Source: Mortierella alpina (lineage: Eukaryota; Mortierellomycota; Mortierellomycetes; Mortierellales; Mortierellaceae). From it: DNA of 64,000 bases. The notes beneath the pieces were generated by a model, which saw only the letters and a list, made by a program, of their open reading frames with translations, was not told where the DNA came from and did not search any database. A program made the position numbers and the translations under genes. This document shows, in pieces, positions 1 to 10,099 of the stretch (positions are counted from its first letter, which is position 1; each line of letters begins with the position of its first letter). The stretch lies in assembly GCA_029449245.1 (NCBI GenBank), contig JANATF010000001.1, positions 310,001 to 374,000 of the forward strand, given 5' to 3'.

Positions 1-882
1 GCCAGAATGCGCAGATCATGGCCACTGAGGTGGCAGCGGTGAAAGAGGCTTGCCAACATGTCAATGGTGAGTGGATTGCAGTTTTTTTCGAGTAACTGAA
101 TGTAGTGAGAGACGCATTTGAAGTCTTTGGAGCTAAGATCCTATTACACATATAGTCAAGTACAATCCTCCGGTGACGTTCTGCGTGGTCAAGAAGAGAC
201 ACCATGCTAGGTTCTTTCCCATGTCCAACAACGACGCCGACAGGTCTGGCAATTGTGTTGCTGGTACTGTGGTGGACTCTGTTATCACGCACCCGTCCGA
301 GTTTGACTTTTGTAAGTGCTATTCGCCGGTGGTATTGGTGTTATTGCTATGGGGTTTTTTTGGTGAACAAACGCAGTTCTGACGATCTGACGATTGCCTG
401 CTGGACTTTCTTTTATGGCATATAGATCTGCAGAGTCATGGAGGCCTTCAAGGAACGTCCCGCCCGACCTTGTACCATGTGCTGATGGACGAAAACAGGT
501 TCACGGCAGATGGACTTCAGTCGCTGACGTACAGGCTGTGCCACGTGTATGCGCGGTGCCCCAAGGCGGTGAGCATTGTGCCATCGGTGTACTATGCGCA
601 TCTGCTCGCTTTCCGTGCCCGGCACTATCAGGGCAATGACTTTTCGGACACTGCCAGCAGTGCCAGCGGTGGTAGTGTGTCCAATGTCCCGACGTTCCAG
701 ACAAGCGTAAGTGCTCTGTCCTTCATGATTGTTTCATTTTTGGTCGCACTCGTTTTGGATCCTCTGGAAGGCATGTTCGTATTATTGCTGCAAAGGGTGT
801 TACTTACACCCACGTTTTATTATTTTATTTTTCTTATCATGCCGCATAGTCGGACATCAAGAACTTGATGTACTTTGTCTAG
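1..882 (+). CDS. Argonaute, C-terminal part of the PIWI domain (5' end outside window)
   Basis: This is the 3' end of an Argonaute, the small-RNA-guided slicer of RNA silencing. Exons read 1-66, 156-311, 426-706 and 850-882 (stop TAG); all three introns are GT-AG and keep phase. The joined protein shows the end of [14 protein letters not shown], then [48 protein letters not shown] and [13 protein letters not shown]. In the family the Asp of GTVVD and the His of YYAHL are two of the catalytic slicer residues; both are present, which suggests but does not prove an active slicer. A Ser-rich insert precedes the usual short tail, which ends in MYFV (animal Argonautes end MYFA). The N, PAZ and MID domains lie upstream of the window. 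Family assignment is firm; which silencing pathway it serves cannot be read here. Confidence 0.95.
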
Positions 883-1058
883 GCCTGTCAACGCTGTACC
901 TGGAGCATACATGCATATACATGTCTATGAGCTAGAAGTACCCCACCCATGCCGATCTCTCTTTTGTCTTGCAGGACAATGGACAAACCCCCCAGGAATA
1001 CGGACCCTCCTCTCTTTACCGCTGCTAACGGCCAGCCTCCCACTCAATTCCAACCACC

Positions 1059-1080
1059 AAAAAAAAAAAAAAAAAAAAAA
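1059..1080 (+). repeat. Poly(A) run of 22
   Basis: An uninterrupted A22 lies 176 bases after the Argonaute stop codon. There is no AATAAA hexamer just before it, so it looks like simple-sequence expansion rather than the tail of a retrocopy. Confidence 0.8.
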
Positions 1081-1555
1081 CTGATCACTGAGAAAACACA
1101 AAAACGATAACAACAACAACAACAATAACAAAAAACCACTTCAACAACTACAAGACATGGATCCTAATGGATGGAAGGGGCATGACCTGTTGTCTACACC
1201 CTAGGAACACCAGAGTCATTTTCCATCAAGAGTTCACGTCAAGTTGACTCTCTCGCTCTGATGACACAGCCTTGCCACGAGATATATATATATTTTTTTC
1301 ACGGCAACTGGGAACCAGACTTGAGAGAAAAAAAAATAGATATACAATACAAAACCGTTATTCCTGCCTGCAAATCCCGAGGAAGAGAGCGAGAGGATGA
1401 GGATGAGATAGGGCGAAAGAGATATGCGTGGATGGACGGTAGTTTATGCGAGCCATGCCCTGGCTGGCCATATAACCTGCTATGCAAGTGTTTTATTTAC
1501 TTGTTTTCTATTTGATCCCCTACGAACACAGCGAGGGTAGACAAGACATCGAAGT

Positions 1556-1700
1556 AGAGAGAGTAGAAAGAGAAGAAAGAGTGGAAAGAAAAGAGAGTAG
1601 AGATAGTACAGAGTATGAGAGAGAGAGAGAGAAAGAGAGAGAGAAGAAGAAGAGAGGAAGAAGAGAGGAAGAAGAGAGGAAGAAGAGAGACGACGCGAGG
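1556..1700. repeat. Polypurine (GA/GAA) tract
   Basis: About 145 bases are almost purely A and G on the plus strand, built from GA, GAA and GAGAGGAA units. It creates spurious Glu/Arg/Lys-rich open frames. Such tracts can form triplex DNA, but nothing here shows a function. Confidence 0.8.
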
Positions 1701-2384
1701 AGAGAGTGTTACAACTCAAAATGGGAGAGGGAACACAAAGAAGCACAGTAGTGAGCCGCAGGGAAGCGTGAAGGAGGGAAAAAGCTCTCTTGACGCCACG
1801 AGCAGAGTCCGTGAATCAGAGAATCGGAACTCGCTATGTCCTGTTCTCGGAGCAGAGCGAGTCCATAATTATCACTGCATGGCTGGCTGTCCAGGTCGAG
1901 GGAGAGGGAGTGCCTGAGCAGGCTGAACAACAACAAAGGTGTCTTTCGCCCTTTGAATATGTCTCTCAGCCAAAATAGCCCATTCTCGCCATTCTCGCCA
2001 TTCTCGCATTGCAGGCGGGTGTCGCAGCGGTGTATGTCTGTGTGTATGTCTTGGTGCAGTATGAAGGTGGAGTACTTGTGTATACGATACTGTGTACGGG
2101 TAGTACGGGTATGAGCTGGATAGCCACCTCTTGGCTTTTTCATTCGACATTCCCATTTTCTTTTTTCTTTTTTTCTTTTTTTTCTTTTGTTCATGCTGTC
2201 CAGCTCGTGTTCCTCTTTTGTTTCCTCTCTTGTTCCTCTTTGTTCCCTGTTCCTGTTCTTCTTCTCCAGTGCTTCCTTGGACTCACAACGCCCCATTCCG
2301 CTTCTTTGCAAGACTCGCATACCCTTATTTCTGCTGAGGCCTGACTTCCTCATTCTTTTTTCCTTCTCTATCTCACTCCATCCT

Positions 2385-2389
<5 letters not shown>

Positions 2390-2421
<32 letters not shown>

Positions 2422-2490
2422 GCACACGACATATACACAGAGAGAGAGAGAGAGAGGCGAGACAACGGACAGACAGACAGACAGACAGAC
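2390..2490. repeat. Compound microsatellite (CA)n, (GA)n, (GACA)n
   Basis: A (CA)n run at about 2390-2419 is followed by (GA)n at 2439-2456 and six GACA units at 2467-2490. The cluster ends about 100 bases before the start codon of the 5-kinase gene, so it lies in its promoter or 5' UTR and may vary in length between strains. Confidence 0.85.
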
Positions 2491-2597
2491 ACCTCCTGTT
2501 CTCATCCTCACCCACTCACTCAAGCTCCCCTTCTCTCCACTGACCTTGTCTGCTGTACTGTGTTCTGTGTAGCAACAGACTAGCGACAGGCCCCATC

Positions 2598-5500
2598 ATG
2601 GACACGGCCAGTGCCAATGGCAGTGCCTACAGCCACCCCTACCCTCTGCACCACCCTCAGCATCTTCACAACAACAACAGCAGCAGCAGCAGCAACAGCA
2701 GCAGCGACAACATCAGCAGCAACAACAACAGCAACAGCACCTCCGCCACAGACACCCTGGCCATGGACCACCCGTACGACTACCCACAGCGCAACCACGC
2801 CAATGGCTTCTACAGCGACCTCGTCCAGGAAGACAGCCAGAGCGACGGCCTTGTCTATGCAACCCCCGCCATCACCCAGCAGCAGCTCAAGGCCGGCCTC
2901 CACAAGGTCTCTGAGGGCACCCAGACCATCGACCCCGGCTACCGCGGCTCGCCCATGCTCTCCGCCTCTGTACAGCACTCGCACTCACCCACGCCGTCGT
3001 CGTCCTCGCACTCGTCCTCGTTCGCAGCACTGCCGACCTGGCCCTCAGGCACCGTCGCTCGGTTTCAGTCGTCTCCGGAACCCAAGCACTCCCAGGAACA
3101 TGCCAGGAGAATGATGCACTCGCCCAGCAACCAACATTCCAATCCAGCACTGGCCTCTGCTGGTGCAGCTGCTGCTGCCGTGTCATCCACCACTGCAGCC
3201 ATCCAGATTCCCATGACACCGCCGAGGATATCATCGCTGACGCCCAAGAGCCATGCCTCGCACATGAAGTCGCTGCATCAGGAGCCCCATTCACCGCCAC
3301 CTTCGCCTCCTCAGCCAGCCTCGATCGACTCGTCCTTTGTGCCCAGGTTCTCGCCTCGATTCCCACCGCCACAGCAGCAGCAGCGTTTCACAGGACACGG
3401 CCATAGCCTTAGCCACAGCTATAGCAATGGCAGCCTCAGCAACAGCAATGGCCAGAACAATGGTGTCGACGCACACGACCTTCAGGAGCAACCACACCAA
3501 GTGGAATCAAAGCCTTACTTTGCATTGGAACCCTCTCCTACGCTGAGCAACACAGAATCCTTCCCCACCAGCCTGGCCTCAAAGTCAACGTCAAACTCGT
3601 CGCCTGCGTCCTCCATCTCCGTGCCTGTCGGCGCCACGGTCCAGCCCTCGCCTGTCGATCAGGCCCTGGCAGCTCTCTCCGCCAGCTCACCCCGGCCCTC
3701 GACTTCGACCACCTCCTCGTCTGCCAGCACCCCGACCAACCGTCCGCGGCCCTCGAGCTATGCGCCCACCAAGGTCACGGATGTGTCGTCCACTGTGGCA
3801 AACATGACCACGCTCGCCACTCTGCCAATACCCCCTGCCCCCGTGGGCGCAGGACCCACTTTAGTCTTGGATCAGTCAAACAGCCACAGCCAGGAGAGTA
3901 GAGAATATCAACAGCCCATCGCCGCTACTGTGCCAGAGCCATCTTCTCCTACACGGCCCAGTATGTCCATCCTCCCTGCAGAGACCCCCATTGGCGTCAT
4001 GGGTGCTGGTGGTGGGTACCAAAACCCAAAGTCCAATTCGCCTGCGTCCTTCAACCCCCCAACGCGCGCCTCGACCGTGGACTATCGAAAGGGTCACTCG
4101 GGCTCCATCCTGCTCGGAGACTCTCCAGCCTCGTCGTCTGCGTCCAAGCAGCAGCAGCAGCAGCAAAGCCAACTTGATCCTCAAGCAGAGAGCTCCAGCA
4201 GATCGCGTCGCAACAAGGTGTACCGCCGCAACACATACTCGGCAGAACTGGCTTCGACATCCTTTCACAGGTCGGACGATGAGATGGAAATGGATGAACT
4301 TGACGAGGCACGCCGGAGGATGGACGCTCTGAAGAAGAGCAGTAGTCGACGCATGTCCAAGCGCAAGAAGGATGATGACACTGACCGGGTTCTGATTGGC
4401 ACCCGTATCGGAGAGGACCACGTCAACTACGTACTAATGTACAACATGTTGACCGGCATCCGCGTTAGTGTAAGTGATGCTCTGGACAGTAACGAAGCTC
4501 TTGTTATTATTCCATTATTCTTGTGTTGTTGCTATTGTTTTTTGGGGAGGGGTAGAGGGGCAGTGTAGACATGACTTTGATATCGGTCAGATGGCGACTA
4601 AGGGGCGGGCCGTATAGGCCAGAAGGATGACCATGATGCTTAATGTCCTCTCTTCATGCTCGTGTCTTCTCTTGCATAGGTATCTCGCTGTCAAGCAAAA
4701 CCCCAACGGGCACTTGTGGATGAAGACTTTACGTCTGCACACAAGTTGGCATTTGATATGTAGGTTGATCTCACAACAGCTTTGATGAGGCTCTTGGTTC
4801 ACAGTTTTTCCCGCATTCGACTGATATCGATCGCTGGTCTTTTCTTTTCCTGTATTTAGAACGGGTAATGAGCTGACACCATCGTCAAAGTACGACTTCA
4901 AGTTCAAGGACTATGCGCCTTGGGTCTTTCGCCACTTGAGAGAGGACTTTCACATCGATGCCTCTGACTATCTGGTAAGTCGCAGGTGCCTCCTATCGCG
5001 CCTATTTGCAGCATGCGGGGCAAGGTTCCGCTGGGATGGATATGAATGAACACCCAAGGCGTGCCGATGATGAGGGGGATGTTTTACTTTGGTCAGTGAG
5101 CCCAGCCGGAAGGAGATATGGAGTGTAAAGATTTGCCGCTGGGTGCGTTTTTGTTCTTGAACACAGGCCCACGAGTGAGCCACTATAGAGACAGAGAGAT
5201 ATTTATCTTCTGTACCTCGCCGCTCTGCACGAAGCGAAGGGGGGAAGATAGGTGTTTGTACTCTAGAGGTATCTGTGGGGCTATGGAGTGGGCTGTGTGA
5301 GTGAGTGTGTGTGCGAGGCGCATCTATTTTTTGCCTTTATTGCCCTCTGTATATTAGATTTCATTTCTGCAAAGGTGCATGCGGTGCTCTCAGGTGCATT
5401 TCGGTTGCTCCATATCCTCGCTTGTCGCGGAAGAAAATAAGGGGAACAAGGCAGGGGGAGGGGGGGAATAGGTTAGATTAAGCCAGTGGGTCCCAAGGAG

Positions 5501-6848
5501 ATGTGCATTCTGCTTTCAGTTACTGACGATATACCTTGATTGATGCGTTTACCATAGGTCTCCTTAACAAGCAAGTACATCTTGTCTGAGCTGGGGTCGC
5601 CTGGAAAGAGTGGAAGCTTTTTCTACTTTTCGCAGGACTACCGATTCATTATCAAAACCATCCATCATGCAGAACACAAGTTTATGCGCAAGATCCTCAA
5701 GGACTATTTCAACGTTAGTGGGCATTTGCAGAACATGCCATGTCTCGATTGTAGGCGCTTGCCTGTTTTTTTGCTCACTCCAATCATTGATTTCTCTTTG
5801 CTTCATAGCATGTCAAGCAAAACCCGCACACTCTCCTCTGCCGATTCTTTGGGCTGCATCGTGTCAAGCTCCCTCACGGGAAGAAGATCCATTTTGTAGT
5901 TATGGGCAATGTGTTCCCCCCCAACAGGGATATTCACGAGACCTACGATCTGAAGGGTTCGACGCTAGGCCGTGCCATTAGTGACGAGGAGCTCAACAAC
6001 AACCCGCGCGCAACACAGAAGGACCTCAACTGGGTGAACCGCAACCGCAAACTAGAACTCGGCCCCGAAAAGCGGCATCTGTTTGTGGAGCAGACCAAGC
6101 GTGATGTAGAACTACTAGCCCGGCTCAATATCATGGACTATAGTTTGTTGATTGGAATTCATGACATTGAACGCGGCAACAAGGACAACATTCGTGACAA
6201 CACTCTCAAGGTGTTCCATGTAAGTTTTTTTGAGTTTTCTGCTCTTTACATTTTGTTGTTTGTCTTTCAGGTTGTTCTGTTACTTACTGCTGTCTACGTG
6301 TGTCTCACCGACCTTACCATACCAGCCTGATACAACGAAGCAGCTCGTCAGAGAGCCCTCAAGACGAGACAAACGGGAAAGCAAGGTGAATGCTCTCAGG
6401 ATGGCGGTCAAGGTCTCGGATCCGGTCGCATTAGGACCGTCCACTCTTCCGTCAGACTCATTTTCAGAGCGAAGGCATTGCATATTTTACGCGGATGATG
6501 GAGGACTCTTGTCGACCAACGAGCAGAACGAACGCGGGGAAGATCTCTACTACCTTGGTATCATTGACATTCTAACGCCATACAACTACGTCAAGAAGAT
6601 TGAGCACTACTGGAAGAGCATGAGTCAAGACAAGGTAAAAAAAAATGTTTCTCCTCCACGCCAGCTTCTCTATTTATTATTTTCCTTTGCTGACGTTTGC
6701 AACTGCCTCTCTGATATAGCATGCCATCTCCGCTGTGAACCCCAAGGAGTACGCCCAACGGTTTTTGAGTTTTATGATTCACGCGCTCAAGGTCAACAAC
6801 GATGTCCTTCCTGTTCTGGAGCAGAATAGTCATCCACACTCGGAATAG
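2598..6848 (+). CDS. MSS4: Phosphatidylinositol-4-phosphate 5-kinase
   Basis: The enzyme phosphorylates PI4P to PI(4,5)P2 at the plasma membrane and so feeds actin, endocytosis and phospholipase C signalling. Seven exons close in frame: 2598-4469, 4680-4759, 4860-4974, 5558-5713, 5809-6219, 6326-6634 and 6720-6848, giving 1023 residues. The first exon encodes about 620 residues of disordered Ser/Pro/Asn/Gln-rich sequence, as in yeast Mss4. The catalytic core follows: [11 protein letters not shown]-like text read as [20 protein letters not shown], then [38 protein letters not shown], the [11 protein letters not shown] motif and [20 protein letters not shown], which matches the activation-loop region. 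The third intron (583 bases) is far longer than the others. The start ATG is the first in a frame open for 624 codons. Confidence 0.96.
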
Positions 6849-7634
6849 TTCACGCTCCAGGGACCCCCCACCAGAAAGGCAAACGCGGAATGAGAGACAG
6901 GAGAGGCAGTGACACGTTGAGGACAGACAGGATATTAGCGACCATTGTTGGACAATACAGGATCAACCCAGGCAACACCCCCCTTTTCAGGAACCAAAAA
7001 CCAAAAAACCAAAAAGACATATAGCACGCCCTTCCATGCATAACTTACACCTTGCAAAAAACACCACCCACCCATCCACCCTGATCAACTCATCAGGAAA
7101 ACGACGCTCGATTGCATTTATCAACGTCGATGACACGAACGCAAAAAAAAAACATCACGACTTTTATATCTTTTTCTTCATCCAGCCTTACGCAGCCCCA
7201 CTCAAGCGCTTTCTGGAGCCCATCGTCGTTTGACATGCCTGGGTCATCATCAGAAGACCCTGGCTAAAAAAAAAAAGGGGAGGATGGGCCTTTTTTGTTA
7301 TGACCTTGCTCAAGTTTATTTCTCACTTTCCATTGATGACCGTGCCTTACAGTTTTTTTTAAATGTTTGATCCGTCTGGGGGATCCACCCTGGGTTATCC
7401 TTCCGTTAGCAAGCTAGTCTCCTCATACGCCCTCTTTCTCACCCGTCGCATGTTACTCTAGCTGTTTCTTCGTTTGTTGTTGTCTATTGTTTTCATTTTT
7501 CCTCCCATAGATTTTGTAAATTAAGCGCCTGCGCCATAAATTGAGATGCCACTCTACTTTTTTATTATCGGATTTCATCGTTGCCATTCTGCAGCAGGAG
7601 GAGGAGAAGGTTCTTGTGTTGTTGTTTTTTTTCT
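6849..7634. other. Convergent 3' flanks, no gene seen
   Basis: This stretch separates two genes that run towards each other, the 5-kinase and HIS7. It is A/T-rich, has short poly(A) and poly(T) runs, and presumably carries both 3' UTRs and polyadenylation sites. No open frame here looks coding. Confidence 0.6.
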
Positions 7635-9576
7635 TTAGATAGCCAACGGCGCATCAATGTTGCGGATACGGATCCCTTTGTTCTTGAGCGTCTCCTTGAC
7701 GTCCTCCAAAGGCACCTCTCTCCTGTGAAAGATGCCTGCCGCCAGGGCCGCCTCAACACCGGTCTTTTCAAACACGTCCACAAAGTGTTGTGGGGATCCA
7801 GCACCGGAAGAAGCAATGACAGGAATACGGACCGCATCTCTTACGTCCTGGATCAAGACCAGATCATATCCTTGCTTCATACCATCCTGATCCATCGAAT
7901 TGAGCAAGATCTCGCCAGCACCCAGGGCTTGACAGGCTTGAACCAATTGACGGACATCCAGATCACGGCCCTCACGACCACCACTGACGGTGCATTGGTA
8001 CCAGCAGTATTGTTCACCATTGGGACCGAGTTGTGCGGGTTGGATCACATGGTGCGTGGGGGCATCGGCCGGTGAGTTAACATAGACCTTTTTAGGGTCG
8101 ACAGAGATGACCACGGCCTGAGATCCATACGCGTGCGCGATCGTCTCAATCGCACTGGTTCCATCACCCTTCCCACCCAGGCTATAAAACTTTTCGGCCG
8201 CATAGACGGCATCGGATCCAATCGAGACCTTATCGGCTCCGTTTCGGAAATACTCTCCTGCGACTTCCAAGGCTGGATGGAATTTACCATCGGGGTCCAC
8301 GACGTCCTTGATCCCTCCTCCGATCGTGAGGGGTACGAACACGGTCTCGGAGGTGCGTCGGAGGACCTCGAGCATGGGCATGTCCAGGAGAGGACAGTTT
8401 CGGAACGACGTGATGTTCAAGAACGTGATCTCGTCCGCACCCTCCTCAAAGTAACGTCTGGCCAACTCGACGGGTTTGCCCAGGTTGCGAACATCTCCTT
8501 GTTCACCACTCTCGGATTGTTCACGCACGTCGTATTGATCGCCCTTGGTGACGACCAGATCTCCTTGGTCATTGGCACGAACGTCCAGACAGGCGACGAT
8601 ACGCTTCGTGAATTCGTCCTTGGAGGCGGGGACGATCGTGTTGCTGGGTGCCAGGTAAGAGAGTGCTCCAGGGATCAAAGGCTGTTGTTGTTGTTGAGCG
8701 AGCATGGCAGCATCGGCCTCTGCGCCCGCGGCGGCTCCACCTTCCAAGAACGCCTTGAGCACATTCACGCCTGCGAATCCTGATTTTTCAGGGTGGAACT
8801 GTGTGCAAAAGATGTGTCCTCTCCGAACAGACGAGATGAAGGTCTGATCGCCGTACTGAGTCGTGGTCAGAACCCATTCCTTCGCCTCGGGAGAACCCTC
8901 GATGAAGGGCACAGCAAACGAATGAACGAAATAATAAGCGCGCCCGGTTTCGAGTCCACAGTCCTGTGCGCGTTGGGATCCTTGAATGGACCGGGTGGTG
9001 TTCCAACCCATGTGGGGGACGGCCTTGGTGGTCGAGTCAAAGAGACGGACTTTACCTGGGATGACACCCAGGCCGGGGATGTCGGGGGTTTCGTCCGAGC
9101 CTTCAAAGAGGGTCTGCATACCGACACAGATGCCCATGAAGGGTTTGTTGAGAGCGAGATATTGCTTCAAGGGTTCTGCGTATTGCTTCGTGTGCAGCGA
9201 GGTCATGGCACTGCCAAAGGCGCCGACGCCGGGGAAGATGAGTTTCTAAAGTAAGGAAGAAGACCCCTTTTGTTAAGAGCTGTGGTATTCTTTTGCGTGA
9301 GTATTACTCAACAGGTTGGATAGCGGAGGATAATGTATATATCACACTCCCCACGTCTCACACATGGAAGAAAAAAAATATTCTCCGACTGCAAGGGTTC
9401 GCTCAGTGCACAGAAAACGCAGCACAATAAGCGACAACAAAGGGTGAACGTACGTCGGCTTTGAGGATGTCTGAGGGATCCTTGACAAAGGTGATGTCGT
9501 GGCCTAGTTTCTTGACGGCGTTGACCAAGCTACGCACGTTTCCTGCGCCATAGTCGAGCAGATATGTTCCTGTCAT
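7635..9576 (-). CDS. HIS7: Imidazole glycerol phosphate synthase, fused glutaminase-cyclase
   Basis: This bifunctional enzyme carries out the fifth step of histidine synthesis: the glutaminase half releases ammonia from glutamine, and the cyclase half uses it to form imidazole glycerol phosphate and AICAR. Two exons close in frame: 9576-9454 and 9245-7635 (minus strand), 577 residues. The first exon encodes MTGTYLLDYGAGNVRSLVNA. The amidotransferase half shows the nucleophile in GICVGMQTLFEGSDE and the His-Glu pair in CTQFHPEKSG. The HisF half begins at RIVACLDVRANDQGDLV and contains the two barrel aspartates, in CLDV and in NSMDQDGMKQGYD. Length and order match yeast His7. It reads towards the 5-kinase and in the same direction as the phosphatase gene upstream. 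Confidence 0.97.
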
Positions 9577-10099
9577 GGTTGTGCTTTTTTTTCCCTGTTG
9601 TTGTGGAGCTATGTGTGTTTTCTTTCGGTGCTTGATATGCCGTGGGTTGGTGGACGATAGAAAATGCGAGAGGATATCAAGAATGGAACGAGGTGTGTTT
9701 CTAAGGGTCTATGCAGGTGTGGAATGAAGGGGCGACGAGAGGAATGAGGAAAAGAGAGAGTGTGTTGTCAAGAATGAAGTGAGATCTCTCCTTTGCCTTT
9801 ATCTGTATTTCACAGTCCGTCGATCGTCACTCACTCAGGCTTATTTTTTTCCACTCATAAAAAAACATCGAGTCTGTGGGCCACTCAGCTTGAGTCATCG
9901 CAGATCCAGGCGATCCCCATGTTATGGATAGAGCCCCTGGATTAAAAAAAACCTTCAATTGCTCCATTTGCACCAGGATGAAGACGACTTCTGTCAACCC
10001 ACCCTCTCACCCACCTCCGCAAGGCCACAAGGGTTGCTGAAGAGATAGTCTATTAGAGGAGATATATATCAATATAAAAAATTGTGTTGCTTGCTTTAT
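9577..10099. other. Upstream region of HIS7 / 3' flank of phosphatase gene
   Basis: These 523 bases lie between two minus-strand genes and should hold the HIS7 promoter and the phosphatase terminator region. A TGAGTCA sequence at about 9891-9897, roughly 320 bases before the HIS7 start, fits the Gcn4/CPC1-type site that drives amino-acid starvation control in fungi; its use here is inference. Confidence 0.5.

Larger units (their letters stand above)
883..2597. other. Intergenic region rich in simple repeats
   Basis: I see no convincing gene in these 1.7 kb. The stretch holds the 3' flank of the Argonaute gene, a 22-base poly(A) run, a long purine tract, three tandem copies of a nine-base unit around 1980-2006, and pyrimidine-rich DNA leading into the 5-kinase gene. 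The longest open frame, on the minus strand at 1709-2353, is low-complexity Lys/Arg/Glu sequence without a recognisable domain. The last 250 bases are probably promoter and 5' UTR of the kinase gene. Confidence 0.6.

Noticed and set aside
1709-2353. Minus-strand frame of 214 codons
   Set aside because: Mostly Lys/Arg/Glu from the purine tract and nine-base repeats; no domain, no splice signals, and it overlaps the repeat-rich upstream region of MSS4.
5060-5075. ATGATGA in the long MSS4 intron as a C/D snoRNA
   Set aside because: No CTGA D box lies at the right distance and no flanking inverted repeat is visible.
8133-9254. Plus-strand frames of 216 and 153 codons inside HIS7
   Set aside because: Shadow frames of the HIS7 coding strand; the minus-strand frame carries all family motifs.
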